A stretch of 64,000 nucleotides of DNA from Bacteroidota bacterium (GTDB lineage Bacteria > Bacteroidota > Bacteroidia > Bacteroidales > Dysgonomonadaceae), in NCBI GenBank assembly GCA_023437305.1, contig JAEZGN010000008.1:124001-188000 (forward strand), in the 5' to 3' direction. The notes beneath the pieces are model-generated. The model was not told where the DNA came from. It saw only the letters and a program-made list of their open reading frames with translations, and ran no database searches. Position 1 is the first letter of the stretch. Each line of letters opens with the position of its first letter. Of this stretch, positions 1 through 7,904 are shown piece after piece. Position numbers and translations under genes: made by a program.

Positions 1-1
1 A

Positions 2-2764
2 TGGGCAGATGCGGATTCATTGATTTGTGGGCTTTATAAGACTACAGATGATACAAAGACAATCAGCCTTTCCAGAGCAGCGAATTATGGAGCCGGAGAA
101 TTGTATGTAACCCGAATGAAAGATGAGAATGAAAATGTATCCTATGAATTTAAGGATAAACAGGGTCAGGTCGTATTAACCCGCCAGATAAATGCAGGAA
201 AGCTGCATGATACCAATTACATCTATGATAGCTTTGGTAACCTCCGTGCAGTGCTTCCTCCGGAAGCATCGGACAGGCTTTTGAGTTCATCGAGCTGGAC
301 AGAAACCGATACAAACCTGAAGCTATACGCTTACCTCTATAAATATGACAGCCGCAACCGTTGTATAGCTAAGAAGTTGCCGGGCTGTGAATGGATATAT
401 TACGTCTATGATAAAGCAGACCGTGTTATTTATACTCAAGATGGGGAACAGCGTAGTAAAGGACAATGGTTGTTCTCTATTCCTGACGCACTAGGTAGGG
501 CTGTCTTGACCGGTATTTGTAAAGATACGATTAGTGTATATAATAAAGTAGTGAAAGGTGAGTATTCGAATACAGGTAGCTATAAGGCATACAACATCCA
601 AGTAGATGGAGTAACCAAGACCTTCACGAATGCTCCAAGTATTCTGTCTGCTAATTATTATGACAATTATGAATTTATGAACCAGGGTCCTTCTAATTAT
701 GCATACTTGATCTATACAGACAGGGATGATTATGGAAAAAGATATGGGACAGACCAAGAACCATGGAAAAGCAAAGGGCTACTTACCGGTACAGTGACGT
801 TACTCGAAGGTGCAGGTTTGGACAACACCTATCTGTATTCTACAATGTATTATGATTACAGGAGTAGGCTTATACAGACTAAATATACACATCATCTGAA
901 TGGTATAGCCTCTGAATATTTCGCTTATAATTTCACGGGGCAGCCTCTTAAGCATTGGTTGATGATCGATGTACCTAATAAAGAACGTCAAACGGAGGTC
1001 TATACTTATACTTACGACCATGCCGGTCGCCTGTTGAAAACCACCCATCAGCTCAATGGGGCTACTGCTGTCACCCTTGCTGAAAATACGTATGATGAAC
1101 TGGGCAGACTCAAAACTAATAAAAAAGGCGGAGTCGCAAATGCTTTGTCTACCTATGGTTATAATATCCGCTCGTGGACAAAATCCATTACCGGTAGCAT
1201 GCATACAATGACCCTTTACTATAACGATGTCTTTAACGGCAGCACAAAGCAATATAACGGTAATATAGCCGCAAAAACATGGAAATTGCAAGGAGAAGGA
1301 CTTACTCGTAGTTATGCATATAGTTATGACAACCTATCTAGACTAACGAAGGCAGTCTATGGAGAGAGTGGAACGGAAAATAACCGCTTCAGCACATCCT
1401 ATAGCTATGATAAGCATGGGAATATACTCACCTTAAATAGAAGGGGTAACTTCCAAACCGGGATTCCAAGTGATGATGTGGATATACTGACTCTTAAGTA
1501 TGTAGGGAATCAACTCAGCAATGTGACGGATACAGGCAAAGATGTATTATTCAGTACATCAGCAGATTTTAAGGATTATACCAAGGGGACGGGCACCGAA
1601 TACCTTTATAATTTGAATGGAGCAATGAGTAAAGATTTGAATAAAGGAATAAGTGATATCCAATATAATTCATTAAATTTACCAAAACAGATGGATATAA
1701 AGAGTCCCGTTGCAGAGGCAAGGAACGAATATACTTATTCTGCAGGAGGGCAAAAGTTGAAAGTTGTTCAAAAGTGGAATCCAGGCTATTCGACAACTCC
1801 GGTCATTGGTTCAATAGTGAATACAAACTCTTTGACTCAGTCCAAAACAACCGATTATGTAGGCAATAACATTTATGAAAATGGTGTCTTGAAACGCATA
1901 TTGATAGATGGAGGATATATTGAGGGTGGCGTATACTATTATCATATGAATGACTATCTGGGTAATAGTGTATTGGTTTTCAACCAAAGCGGAACAGTTA
2001 TACAGAGAACGGATTATTATCCTTTCGGAATGTATTTTGCGCCGGGGATCAATCCTGAAAAACAGCCATACAAATACAATGGCAAGGAACTGGATCAGAT
2101 GCACGGCTTGAATCTGTATGACTACTCGGCAAGGTATTATGAAAGCGCAATAGGAAGGTTTACGTGTGTTGATCCACATGCGGAAAAATATTATTCAATA
2201 TCGCCGTATGCATATTGCTATAATAATCCGTTGAGATTTGTAGATAAGGATGGACGTGATCCTGGTGATCCTCCTAATAAAAAACAAAAAGAAGCATCAG
2301 CTATACCTATTGCTGTTATGTCAGGTTCAGCCGGTATTACTGTTTCTCCATTAGTTGTAATTTTGGCATTCCCACTTATAATGACAGGAGATACAACCGA
2401 TAAATATCAACGTGAAGCCTGGAGGGAACAAAAGAAGAGGGATAGGAAAGCAAAAGAAGCATTAGATGCAGCTCAGGTCGCTGTAGGTAAAGCCATAATA
2501 GATAATCTTCCTGATCCAAATTTAGATGATGGAGGTGGGCCTAAACGTCCGTTAACTCCTTTAGAGAAAATTATTGCTTATCTTGTAGCGGGAGCAGGTA
2601 TATGGCAACAAATATCGAATCCAGATCCTAGTCAAGATGCATATGATGCTGCATTAGAGGCCGCCAGGAAACAGCCGCAGCCGCAGCCACAGCCGCAGCC
2701 GCAGCCACAGCCGCAGCCACAGCCGCAGCCACAGCCACAGCCTCCATATTATTTGAAACGATAG
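2..2764 (+). CDS. RHS/YD-repeat protein with hydrophobic C-terminal tip (5' end outside window)
   Basis: The frame is open to the first base of the window, so the true start lies upstream; the TTG at 20 is internal. The protein has tyrosine-rich YD repeats, then the RHS core ending in the Y-D-Y-S-A-R-Y-Y and G-R-F motifs and a D-K-D-G-R-D junction near residue 741 (counted from base 20). The repeats and core closely match the full RHS protein at 23795. After the junction the tip (about 170 aa) is unrelated: it has a hydrophobic, Gly/Ala/Ile-rich stretch near residues 755-790, a charged helix, and a C-terminal run of 12 Gln-Pro pairs. In RHS polymorphic toxins the part after the core is the toxin. 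A membrane-active tip is my inference, supported by the multi-pass membrane protein encoded 13 bp downstream. Confidence 0.88.
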   Translation, partial: WADADSLICGLYKTTDDTKTISLSRAANYGAGELYVTRMKDENENVSYEFKDKQGQVVLTRQINAGKLHDTNYIYDSFGNLRAVLPPEASDRLLSSSSWTETDTNLKLYAYLYKYDSRNRCIAKKLPGCEWIYYVYDKADRVIYTQDGEQRSKGQWLFSIPDALGRAVLTGICKDTISVYNKVVKGEYSNTGSYKAYNIQVDGVTKTFTNAPSILSANYYDNYEFMNQGPSNYAYLIYTDRDDYGKRYGTDQEPWKSKGLLTGTVTLLEGAGLDNTYLYSTMYYDYRSRLIQTKYTHHLNGIASEYFAYNFTGQPLKHWLMIDVPNKERQTEVYTYTYDHAGRLLKTTHQLNGATAVTLAENTYDELGRLKTNKKGGVANALSTYGYNIRSWTKSITGSMHTMTLYYNDVFNGSTKQYNGNIAAKTWKLQGEGLTRSYAYSYDNLSRLTKAVYGESGTENNRFSTSYSYDKHGNILTLNRRGNFQTGIPSDDVDILTLKYVGNQLSNVTDTGKDVLFSTSADFKDYTKGTGTEYLYNLNGAMSKDLNKGISDIQYNSLNLPKQMDIKSPVAEARNEYTYSAGGQKLKVVQKWNPGYSTTPVIGSIVNTNSLTQSKTTDYVGNNIYENGVLKRILIDGGYIEGGVYYYHMNDYLGNSVLVFNQSGTVIQRTDYYPFGMYFAPGINPEKQPYKYNGKELDQMHGLNLYDYSARYYESAIGRFTCVDPHAEKYYSISPYAYCYNNPLRFVDKDGRDPGDPPNKKQKEASAIPIAVMSGSAGITVSPLVVILAFPLIMTGDTTDKYQREAWREQKKRDRKAKEALDAAQVAVGKAIIDNLPDPNLDDGGGPKRPLTPLEKIIAYLVAGAGIWQQISNPDPSQDAYDAALEAARKQPQPQPQPQPQPQPQPQPQPQPQPPYYLKR
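2672..2743 (+). repeat. CAGCCR hexanucleotide tandem repeat (12 units)
   Basis: Twelve in-frame CAG-CCG/CAG-CCA units encode the Gln-Pro tail of the RHS protein. Third positions vary (CCG and CCA mixed), so it is not a perfect microsatellite, but unit number could still change by slippage without breaking the frame. Confidence 0.95.
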
Positions 2765-2777
2765 CCAATTAGAATAG

Positions 2778-2993
2778 ATGTTTATGAAAAATTTGATCAA
2801 TATTATTATTAAAATAGGTGATTATTTTAAATTTCCTATTATTATTCTGGTTATATGCTTATATCTTTTTGAAGATATTTTAAATAATTTTAGATATATT
2901 AATATTATTAGATATATAGGATTATTTATTGTTTTATTAGGAATTATTAGTGGAATATTAGAATTCATAAATAATGGAAAGAAAAAAAGTTAA
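2778..2993 (+). CDS. small membrane protein, N-terminal half of a split immunity candidate
   Basis: 71 aa with two hydrophobic segments (about residues 18-32 and 42-62), very AT-rich, starting 13 bp after the RHS stop. Position directly behind a toxin tip suggests an immunity role. The sequence resembles the first half of the 157-aa membrane protein at 34111: both have F-M-K-N near the start, two hydrophobic segments, then a Lys-rich turn. The next ORF resembles the second half. A run of seven A at 2982-2988 lies exactly at the overlap, and a single-base (+1) shift there would fuse both into one protein of about 131 aa. It could also be two real subunits translated by overlap coupling. Confidence 0.6.
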   Translation: MFMKNLINIIIKIGDYFKFPIIILVICLYLFEDILNNFRYINIIRYIGLFIVLLGIISGILEFINNGKKKS

Positions 2994-3174
2994 GAATATA
3001 TTGATGTATTCAGATTATATTATTACATATTTATTCTATATCTACTTATCTATCTATTTATTTATAAGGTTAGATAAAATATCTATATATTTTAATTATA
3101 TACTGATTTTACTATTAGGTATCCATTTAGGTTATAGATATATGATATGGGTAAGTGAATATTTAAAGAAATAA
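2974..3174 (+). CDS. small membrane protein, C-terminal half of a split immunity candidate
   Basis: 66 aa with two hydrophobic segments. It overlaps the preceding ORF by 20 bp in the next frame. Its residues match the C-terminal half of the 157-aa protein at 34111, including a shared F-Y-I-Y stretch, an F-N-Y-I-L motif and a following L-G-x-x-x-G-Y. This makes it likely that the two ORFs were one gene, or work as one. The intact homologue sits in the orphan cassette array, so both probably belong to the same immunity family. No functional domain is recognised. Confidence 0.55.
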   Translation: MERKKVKNILMYSDYIITYLFYIYLSIYLFIRLDKISIYFNYILILLLGIHLGYRYMIWVSEYLKK

Positions 3175-3184
3175 CTTCCTTGCT

Positions 3185-3255
3185 CGCACAGGTACCAATC
3201 TGTGCGTTGCGTATCAATAAAGAAAATCCGTACAGCGATTAAACTGTACGGATTT
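3185..3255 (+). terminator. two hairpins, the second a rho-independent terminator
   Basis: Hairpin 1 pairs CGCACAG (3185-3191) with CTGTGCG (3200-3206). Hairpin 2 pairs the 12-nt arm 3224-3235 with 3244-3255 perfectly and runs into a short T tract. They end the RHS-immunity transcript. Confidence 0.8.
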
Positions 3256-3267
3256 TTTACCTCGTTC

Positions 3268-3351
3268 TTTCGTATTTGCAATCTGAAGATTAAAAGTAAA
3301 AATGTTTAATTTTCTATAAATAAATCCTGCCGATATACCATTGGCGGGATT
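3268..3351 (+). repeat. array repeat copy R0 (hairpins A and B)
   Basis: Hairpin A (3268-3288) is imperfect and hairpin B (3323-3351) pairs 12 bases. Compared with the AATCCTGCCAAT…ATTGGCAGGATT form in the main array, two bases differ and both give G-U pairs in plus-strand RNA. The repeat stops at hairpin B, where the phage-type region begins: the rusA stop codon is at 3353-3355. Confidence 0.75.
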
Positions 3352-3352
3352 A

Positions 3353-3679
3353 TTATTCTATCCTCCTAATTTCAAACTCAATATACTCCTTTCCTTTCTT
3401 TACAATCTCTGTTTCAACGATAGCCTTCTGGATTAATTTATCATTAAAACCGTATTTCTTGCTTAAGATGTCTTGAGTCGGTTTTACCGGATTATCCCAA
3501 TCGGATAAAGAATTACTAAATCCGAATCTGAAATGAATTTCATAAGGTGGCTCGGGTATCTTTATTCTAGGTAAAAGCCAGAGTAAGGTATTTTCATATT
3601 GTTTATATTTTTCTGTCTTATATCGTTTACCTTGCCATGTTTCGTTTACTGAGAGAGGTTTAATGTCGATGCGGACCAT
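3353..3679 (-). CDS. rusA: RusA-family Holliday junction resolvase
   Basis: 108 aa, close to the usual 110-130 aa of RusA. The family signature is visible near residues 58-63 as S-D-W-D-N-P followed by a V-K-x-x-x-D pattern; these acidic residues bind the metal in RusA enzymes. RusA nicks four-way DNA junctions and in phages resolves recombination and replication intermediates. It is the last gene of the early operon, about 40 bp downstream of the helicase gene. Its stop codon lies just beyond hairpin B of repeat R0, so that hairpin cannot be its terminator unless it works on both strands. Confidence 0.85.
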   Translation of the reverse strand: MVRIDIKPLSVNETWQGKRYKTEKYKQYENTLLWLLPRIKIPEPPYEIHFRFGFSNSLSDWDNPVKPTQDILSKKYGFNDKLIQKAIVETEIVKKGKEYIEFEIRRIE

Positions 3680-3719
3680 TTTATATTTAAAATATAATAA
3701 CGCTGAACAAAAGCCTCTT

Positions 3720-5105
3720 TTACAAACTTCCCTCTATTGCCTGTTTCAGATTCATATTAGCAGCATGCCAATCGAATGACTTTAGCATCCATTCCCGGTA
3801 CTCTTTAGGGATATCCTTAAAGCTTTCGCCCTTATATTTTCCGAATGGCATAGTATCAAGAGTTTTGCCAATTGAGTTATTTTGCTGTATTGACTTCTCC
3901 GCATCGCCTTTCTTTACTGTGCCGATCTCATGTATAGGAATACCAGATAAAAGCCTTCCTCCAGTACCGTACATCTTCCAGATTCGCTCTTTCTCGAATG
4001 TTATATCTTCTACTTTTCCGAAACGATCTACATTGCCTGCAAGGTCAGATATTAAGCAATTCTCTTTCTCATCGTCGATACGTGTTCCTCTTCCTAATAT
4101 CTGATAATACAGAGCGATAGAAGCCGTTGAGATACCGAGAATAATACAATCTATCTTGGTATAGTCAAACCCTGTTGAAAGAACACGGACGTTGAATATG
4201 ACACGAATATTACCTTTCCTGAATTCGGAGATCACTCGCTCACGTTCCGATGCGTGCATACCTGAATAGATGGCCGCCGAATTTGGGTACTCTTGTGCGA
4301 ATTTAATTGCTTCGTCTATCGATGGGACAAATGCCAGAATATGCTTTCGATCACTATTTACATCAAGCTCTTGTTTTATCTGTTTATGTATGTCGTTGGT
4401 CGCAAAGGCTCGTTGCATACTATCTTCCGTAAACTCTGATTTGGAAGAGTTGTAAACGAGTTGTGAGCTGTCAAATCCGGATGTTTTATATTCTAATTTA
4501 CTCCAGAAACCAAGCTCGATCATTTCCTGTACTTGGCTCACATGAACAATATCTTTGAAGAAGTTCCCTTTCTTGGACCTACTTGTAAGCATCACCAGCT
4601 TAGAGAAGCGTTCTCCATCAAGGCCTGTATTTGCTTGTAATTTAATAGGCGTTGCAGTTATACCGAGTACGTGCGAGATCTCACTATCTTCAAGAAAAGT
4701 ACCCAGCATTGAATCGGCTTCACGCGGGTAAAGATGTGCTTCATCGATCAGCATTTTCTTAAATCCAAGCTGCTTGAAAGTCTTACCGATTTTCTTTATG
4801 CTGCCGATCGTTGCATAAGTGATCTTGTTGATATCCTTTCTGCCAAAAGAAGCGGAATAAACACCCGCTTGTGCCCCGAAGTCACCACACAGAGACATAT
4901 ACTTCTGATAATTTTGATGTAACAACTCGCGTGAGGGCTGTATCACGAGAAGCTTATCTTCTATCTCGTTAGCAACAAAAGCCGTAAGGATTGACTTTCC
5001 CCAAGCAGTGGGTAACACGATCAGCGAAGGAGCTGGGCGTTTCTCCTTGAAAAACGCCGTTGCCTTGCTTATTGGTTCTACCTGATTTTTACGAAGTGTT
5101 ATCAT
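3720..5105 (-). CDS. superfamily 2 DEAH-box helicase
   Basis: 461 aa. Walker A is P-T-A-W-G-K-S at residues 32-38, the Walker B/DEAH box is at 121-124, a T-A-T motif III follows near residue 152, and motif VI appears as Q-I-L-G-R-G-T-R. This is the compact UvsW/type III restriction-like helicase layout common in phage early regions, where it remodels branched DNA during replication or recombination. It starts 4 bp after the stop of the upstream gene (5110-5868), so the two are probably co-translated. The last 70 residues, after the helicase core, include a K-Y-K-G motif and may bind DNA. Confidence 0.9.
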   Translation of the reverse strand: MITLRKNQVEPISKATAFFKEKRPAPSLIVLPTAWGKSILTAFVANEIEDKLLVIQPSRELLHQNYQKYMSLCGDFGAQAGVYSASFGRKDINKITYATIGSIKKIGKTFKQLGFKKMLIDEAHLYPREADSMLGTFLEDSEISHVLGITATPIKLQANTGLDGERFSKLVMLTSRSKKGNFFKDIVHVSQVQEMIELGFWSKLEYKTSGFDSSQLVYNSSKSEFTEDSMQRAFATNDIHKQIKQELDVNSDRKHILAFVPSIDEAIKFAQEYPNSAAIYSGMHASERERVISEFRKGNIRVIFNVRVLSTGFDYTKIDCIILGISTASIALYYQILGRGTRIDDEKENCLISDLAGNVDRFGKVEDITFEKERIWKMYGTGGRLLSGIPIHEIGTVKKGDAEKSIQQNNSIGKTLDTMPFGKYKGESFKDIPKEYREWMLKSFDWHAANMNLKQAIEGSL

Positions 5106-5109
5106 AGGA

Positions 5110-5868
5110 TTAGTCTTCTACGGTTATTTTAGTAAGATCTTCATCCGAATAATAGACTAAGTTTTCATCAGGCATAAAAACGTCTACGATATTGAGCTCT
5201 TCGATCTTTTTGAAGGTGTTGTAGATACTGTCGAACTCGTTTTGAGTCATAACAGCTTTGATAGCTGCCATCGCTTTATCGAAAGATGTCGCTTGTACAA
5301 GAACGTTCCTTGAACCTGCACTGCTTCCTTCTCCTTCGTCCTCTCCATCATCGAATAAAGAATATATTTGAGCTTTGTACCAGCAGATACGTTTCTTATT
5401 CAGTTCCAATTGCTCTTTCTCAGAATCATAGATCTTGATAACCTTGTTGTAATCCTGTTCATTGATTTTAATAAGCTTGAAGACAGCTTCCATGTTTACT
5501 TCGAGAAATTCGGAAATGAATACTTCGGCTGCCGCAGGACTGTCAGCTGTCACTATATAACTTTTCTTATTTCCTTTTCCTGTCAGAACTTTGATAACTG
5601 TTTCCCATAAGTTCAGATTCTTATCTTGCTCACCAAGCAGAGGAACATTTGATACCTTAATCGTTTTAATGCCATTTTCAAGAAGAAGCGATTTCATGAT
5701 GTCGTTTATCTGAGTACCTTTTCCGCAAATGGTTTCAGATCGTTCCTCTGTAGACCGATCACCGGTATCTTCATCAATAAACTCTTCAGTCCAATACCGT
5801 TTTTCGGTTTGCATTAAATACCAGCCGTTGGCTTCTTCTACGGGCAATGTTTTCTTTTGTAATTCCAT
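5110..5868 (-). CDS. phage-region protein of unknown function (252 aa)
   Basis: An acidic, mostly helical-looking protein with no transmembrane segment. It reads as two similar units: an N-terminal W-Y-L domain (1-80) and later stretches of the pattern S-F-D-K-A-M-A-A-I-K. That pattern and the W-Y-L start recall small DUF4494-type proteins of Bacteroidota phage regions, but I cannot confirm the family. An Asp/Glu/Gly/Ser-rich linker is at about residues 172-186. It lies between a 126-aa helical protein (4 bp gap) and the helicase (4 bp gap), so a replication or recombination accessory role is possible. Confidence 0.6.
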   Translation of the reverse strand: MELQKKTLPVEEANGWYLMQTEKRYWTEEFIDEDTGDRSTEERSETICGKGTQINDIMKSLLLENGIKTIKVSNVPLLGEQDKNLNLWETVIKVLTGKGNKKSYIVTADSPAAAEVFISEFLEVNMEAVFKLIKINEQDYNKVIKIYDSEKEQLELNKKRICWYKAQIYSLFDDGEDEGEGSSAGSRNVLVQATSFDKAMAAIKAVMTQNEFDSIYNTFKKIEELNIVDVFMPDENLVYYSDEDLTKITVED

Positions 5869-5872
5869 AATT

Positions 5873-6253
5873 TCAATATCCTGTTTTAGTAATTCTTAAA
5901 TTTTCTCTTTCAAAACTTAGTATAGAGCGTAAAGCATCCACCTGATGGGTTGCAGCAGCATTCAGACGATCCAACCAGTCAACCAAGTAGGCTTCTTCTT
6001 CAGCGATACTATCTATCAATGTGTTTTGCACTTTTGCCGATAAACATTGTTCTTTGGCTATATTGATGATTGTATTGCTTATTTCGGAAGCTTTCTTGCG
6101 TCTTAATGCTTTCTTTGCTTCTGCCAACATAAATGCTGTACGGCTGATATATGGCATAATAGCACGGATGCGCTCGAGTATTTCTTCGGGGTTCTCGGAA
6201 CATTCGATGTCGAGATAATCCTGTATTCGTTGAGCTTCTTCTTGGAGTGTCAT
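5873..6253 (-). CDS. helical phage-region protein of unknown function (126 aa)
   Basis: The sequence is almost entirely alpha-helical in character, with heptad-like Leu/Ile/Ala spacing and a Lys/Arg patch (K-K-A-L-R-R-K-K) near residues 47-54. There is no signal peptide or recognised motif. It sits 1 bp after the MBL-fold gene and 4 bp before the 252-aa gene, firmly inside the operon. A small helical partner of the recombination proteins is one option, but nothing in the sequence proves it. Confidence 0.6.
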   Translation of the reverse strand: MTLQEEAQRIQDYLDIECSENPEEILERIRAIMPYISRTAFMLAEAKKALRRKKASEISNTIINIAKEQCLSAKVQNTLIDSIAEEEAYLVDWLDRLNAAATHQVDALRSILSFERENLRITKTGY

Positions 6254-6254
6254 A

Positions 6255-7001
6255 TCAATAAGGATTTTTATTAAAGTCTATCACCAACCCTTTAAGGGCG
6301 ATGTGTACATTTTTACCTGTCGCTTCAACTACTTTACTTTTGAATAGCTTTGCGTCCGAGTTCTGAGGGGATAAGTGTATAAGTATTATATTTTGTACAC
6401 CTTTGAGATCATTCTTTTTCAAGGCTTCAACACACGTTTCAAGGCTCATGTGAGAGCGGATAACACGCTGATAACGCATATTGTCAATCTTACCGTCAAT
6501 TAAGTTCTCATTCAATATCCTTTCTTCGTAATTGGCTTCTATCAATATTTGATTGAGTCCTTTAAATCGATTAGGGATGTAGTGAGTATCTGTAATAAAG
6601 GCACATAATCCCATTTCTTCATGCTGAATTAGGAAACCGAAAGGCTGATTACAATCGTGCAGTATATCGAATGGCATAATACCAAACTTACCTATCTGGT
6701 ATCTTCTACCTGCTTGTATAGGGTTTATTCCGAAATCACTATTCAGCTTTTGAGATACTGCATCGATAGTTCCTTGTGAAGTGTAAACAGATATTCCCGA
6801 TTTGATAAAATCTTTTATGTGCCTAGCATGGTCTAAATGTTCGTGAGTTATACAGCATCCAACCACATTGGAAATGTCAAAATTTAGAGCCTCCTTTACT
6901 TCTGAAAATTTTACTCCAGCTTCAAGAACAAGAACTTCATGCTTTGATTCGAATAGGTAGCAGTTCCCCTTACTATTTGATCCGAGAATTTTCAATAACA
7001 T
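6255..7001 (-). CDS. MBL-fold metallohydrolase (YycJ-like)
   Basis: 248 aa. The metal-binding T-H-E-H-L-D-H motif is at residues 52-58 (His53, His55, Asp57, His58), with a second D-T-H near residue 138 and a late I-H-L-S. The family includes phosphodiesterases and nucleases; in phage early clusters with RecT such proteins are often assumed to process DNA ends, which is inference here. The start follows the HNH gene stop by 1 bp. Its first codons (L-L-K-I-L-G-S-N) echo an 18-codon ORF at 7655-7711 (K-L-H-V-L-G-S-N), which suggests the 5' end was disturbed when the HNH gene arrived. Confidence 0.85.
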   Translation of the reverse strand: MLLKILGSNSKGNCYLFESKHEVLVLEAGVKFSEVKEALNFDISNVVGCCITHEHLDHARHIKDFIKSGISVYTSQGTIDAVSQKLNSDFGINPIQAGRRYQIGKFGIMPFDILHDCNQPFGFLIQHEEMGLCAFITDTHYIPNRFKGLNQILIEANYEERILNENLIDGKIDNMRYQRVIRSHMSLETCVEALKKNDLKGVQNIILIHLSPQNSDAKLFKSKVVEATGKNVHIALKGLVIDFNKNPY

Positions 7002-7002
7002 A

Positions 7003-7527
7003 TTATTCTACATTTTTGTATTTCCAGAGATATCCACCAGCATAATTTCTATGCCCTTTACAGCATCGACAAATGTGAGATTTATTAATTCCTGTCGCTT
7101 TTTCAGCATCAGCCATACTCTCAAACTCTTTTACTTTCTTCAAGTCTTTAGAATATTGAATAATGCCAATAGAAAATACTTTTGCGATTCTTTGATTCCT
7201 TGTACCATAATTAATATTGTGTTTTTGCGTGCACCATTCCAAATTATCAGCTCTATTGTTCTGTGTATTTTCATCTTTGTGATTAACCACAGGGTAGTTG
7301 TCTGGATTTGAAATAAATGCTTCAGCAACTAACCTATGAATTAAAAACCTTTTCTCCTTGCCATTTAAACTAAGTCCAGCCGATACATATCCTGTCTTAT
7401 AAATATTAGGCTTCATAATTCGAGATTTTCCAATATTATTATAGTTCAAAGACTTCACTCTCCCGAAGTTTGATACCTGATATTTACCAGCATATCCTTT
7501 TACATCTTTCCAAATTTCTTGTTCCAT
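7003..7527 (-). CDS. NUMOD4/HNH homing endonuclease
   Basis: 174 aa from the ATG at 7527, which starts the protein at M-E-Q-E-I-W, the normal NUMOD4 beginning; an upstream in-frame ATG at 7563 is less likely. NUMOD4 covers residues 1-50. The HNH core follows, with N-H-K-D near residue 80 and N-N-R-x-D-N-L-E-W. A C-terminal NUMOD1-like DNA-recognition helix (about 125-165) ends the protein. These enzymes cut DNA at intron- or gene-less sites and spread themselves. It is a free-standing gene between the small ORF at 7708 and the MBL gene, and the flanks look rearranged (see findings). Confidence 0.88.
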   Translation of the reverse strand: MEQEIWKDVKGYAGKYQVSNFGRVKSLNYNNIGKSRIMKPNIYKTGYVSAGLSLNGKEKRFLIHRLVAEAFISNPDNYPVVNHKDENTQNNRADNLEWCTQKHNINYGTRNQRIAKVFSIGIIQYSKDLKKVKEFESMADAEKATGINKSHICRCCKGHRNYAGGYLWKYKNVE

Positions 7528-7577
7528 GAGATTTTTTATTATAAGAGAAAATCCATCAATCAAAAGGAGTGCAAAGT

Positions 7578-7639
7578 GTCGAAGCTGGCACGCCTAATAA
7601 TTAATGGATTTCTTATTTCTTTTTCTAAACGGCTTCGAC
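7578..7639 (-). other. inverted repeat in the gap upstream of the HNH gene
   Basis: GTCGAAGC (7578-7585) pairs perfectly with GCTTCGAC (7632-7639), leaving a loop of 46 nt. It lies in the 180-bp gap between the HNH gene and the 65-aa gene, the only sizeable gap in the lower operon. It could be an RNA element of an intron-like or endonuclease-linked insertion, or an mRNA stability hairpin. Confidence 0.45.
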
Positions 7640-7654
7640 CTCGTTAGAACTACT

Positions 7655-7711
7655 TTAAAATATACATTGAAATAAGTTTTCTCTATTTGAACCTAAGACG
7701 TGGAGTTTCAT
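7655..7711 (-). pseudogene. 18-codon remnant of the MBL gene start
   Basis: This ORF starts with ATG overlapping the stop of the upstream gene in an ATGA arrangement, a typical coupling start. It reads M-K-L-H-V-L-G-S-N before diverging and ending at a stop. The intact MBL gene begins M-L-L-K-I-L-G-S-N, and the DNA shares TCAAATAG. I read it as the former 5' end of the MBL gene, separated from the rest by the HNH gene. Confidence 0.4.
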
Positions 7712-7902
7712 CTCTGAATATGTTTGCTCGGTATTGATCCGATTAATTCTACTTCTTTAATTTTCCACTCACGATCATCATCTACATCTTGAATCATCGC
7801 TAAGTCTTTTTCAGCATGCTCTTTATTGCAATATGCTCTCAAAACTTTGTACCCAGCTTCCTGCAAATAAGAGCCTATGATTATGTATATTTTTGTTTCC
7901 AT
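7708..7902 (-). CDS. small phage-region protein (64 aa)
   Basis: The start at 7902 (M-E-T-K-I-Y-I-I-I-G) is preferred over the ATG two codons upstream. It is a small mixed alpha/beta protein with no recognised domain; an I-Y-I-I-I-G strand, a helix (N-K-E-H-A-E-K-D-L) and a W-K-I-K-E-V-E-L strand suggest a compact fold. The recT stop codon at 7905-7907 lies 2 bp from this start, so it is probably translated with recT. Confidence 0.55.
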   Translation of the reverse strand: METKIYIIIGSYLQEAGYKVLRAYCNKEHAEKDLAMIQDVDDDREWKIKEVELIGSIPSKHIQR

Positions 7903-7904
7903 AA

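Noticed and set aside
20..2764. TTG at 20 as true start of the first RHS gene
   Set aside because: The frame is open to base 2 and the homologue at 23795 has about 250 more residues before this point, so the gene begins outside the window.
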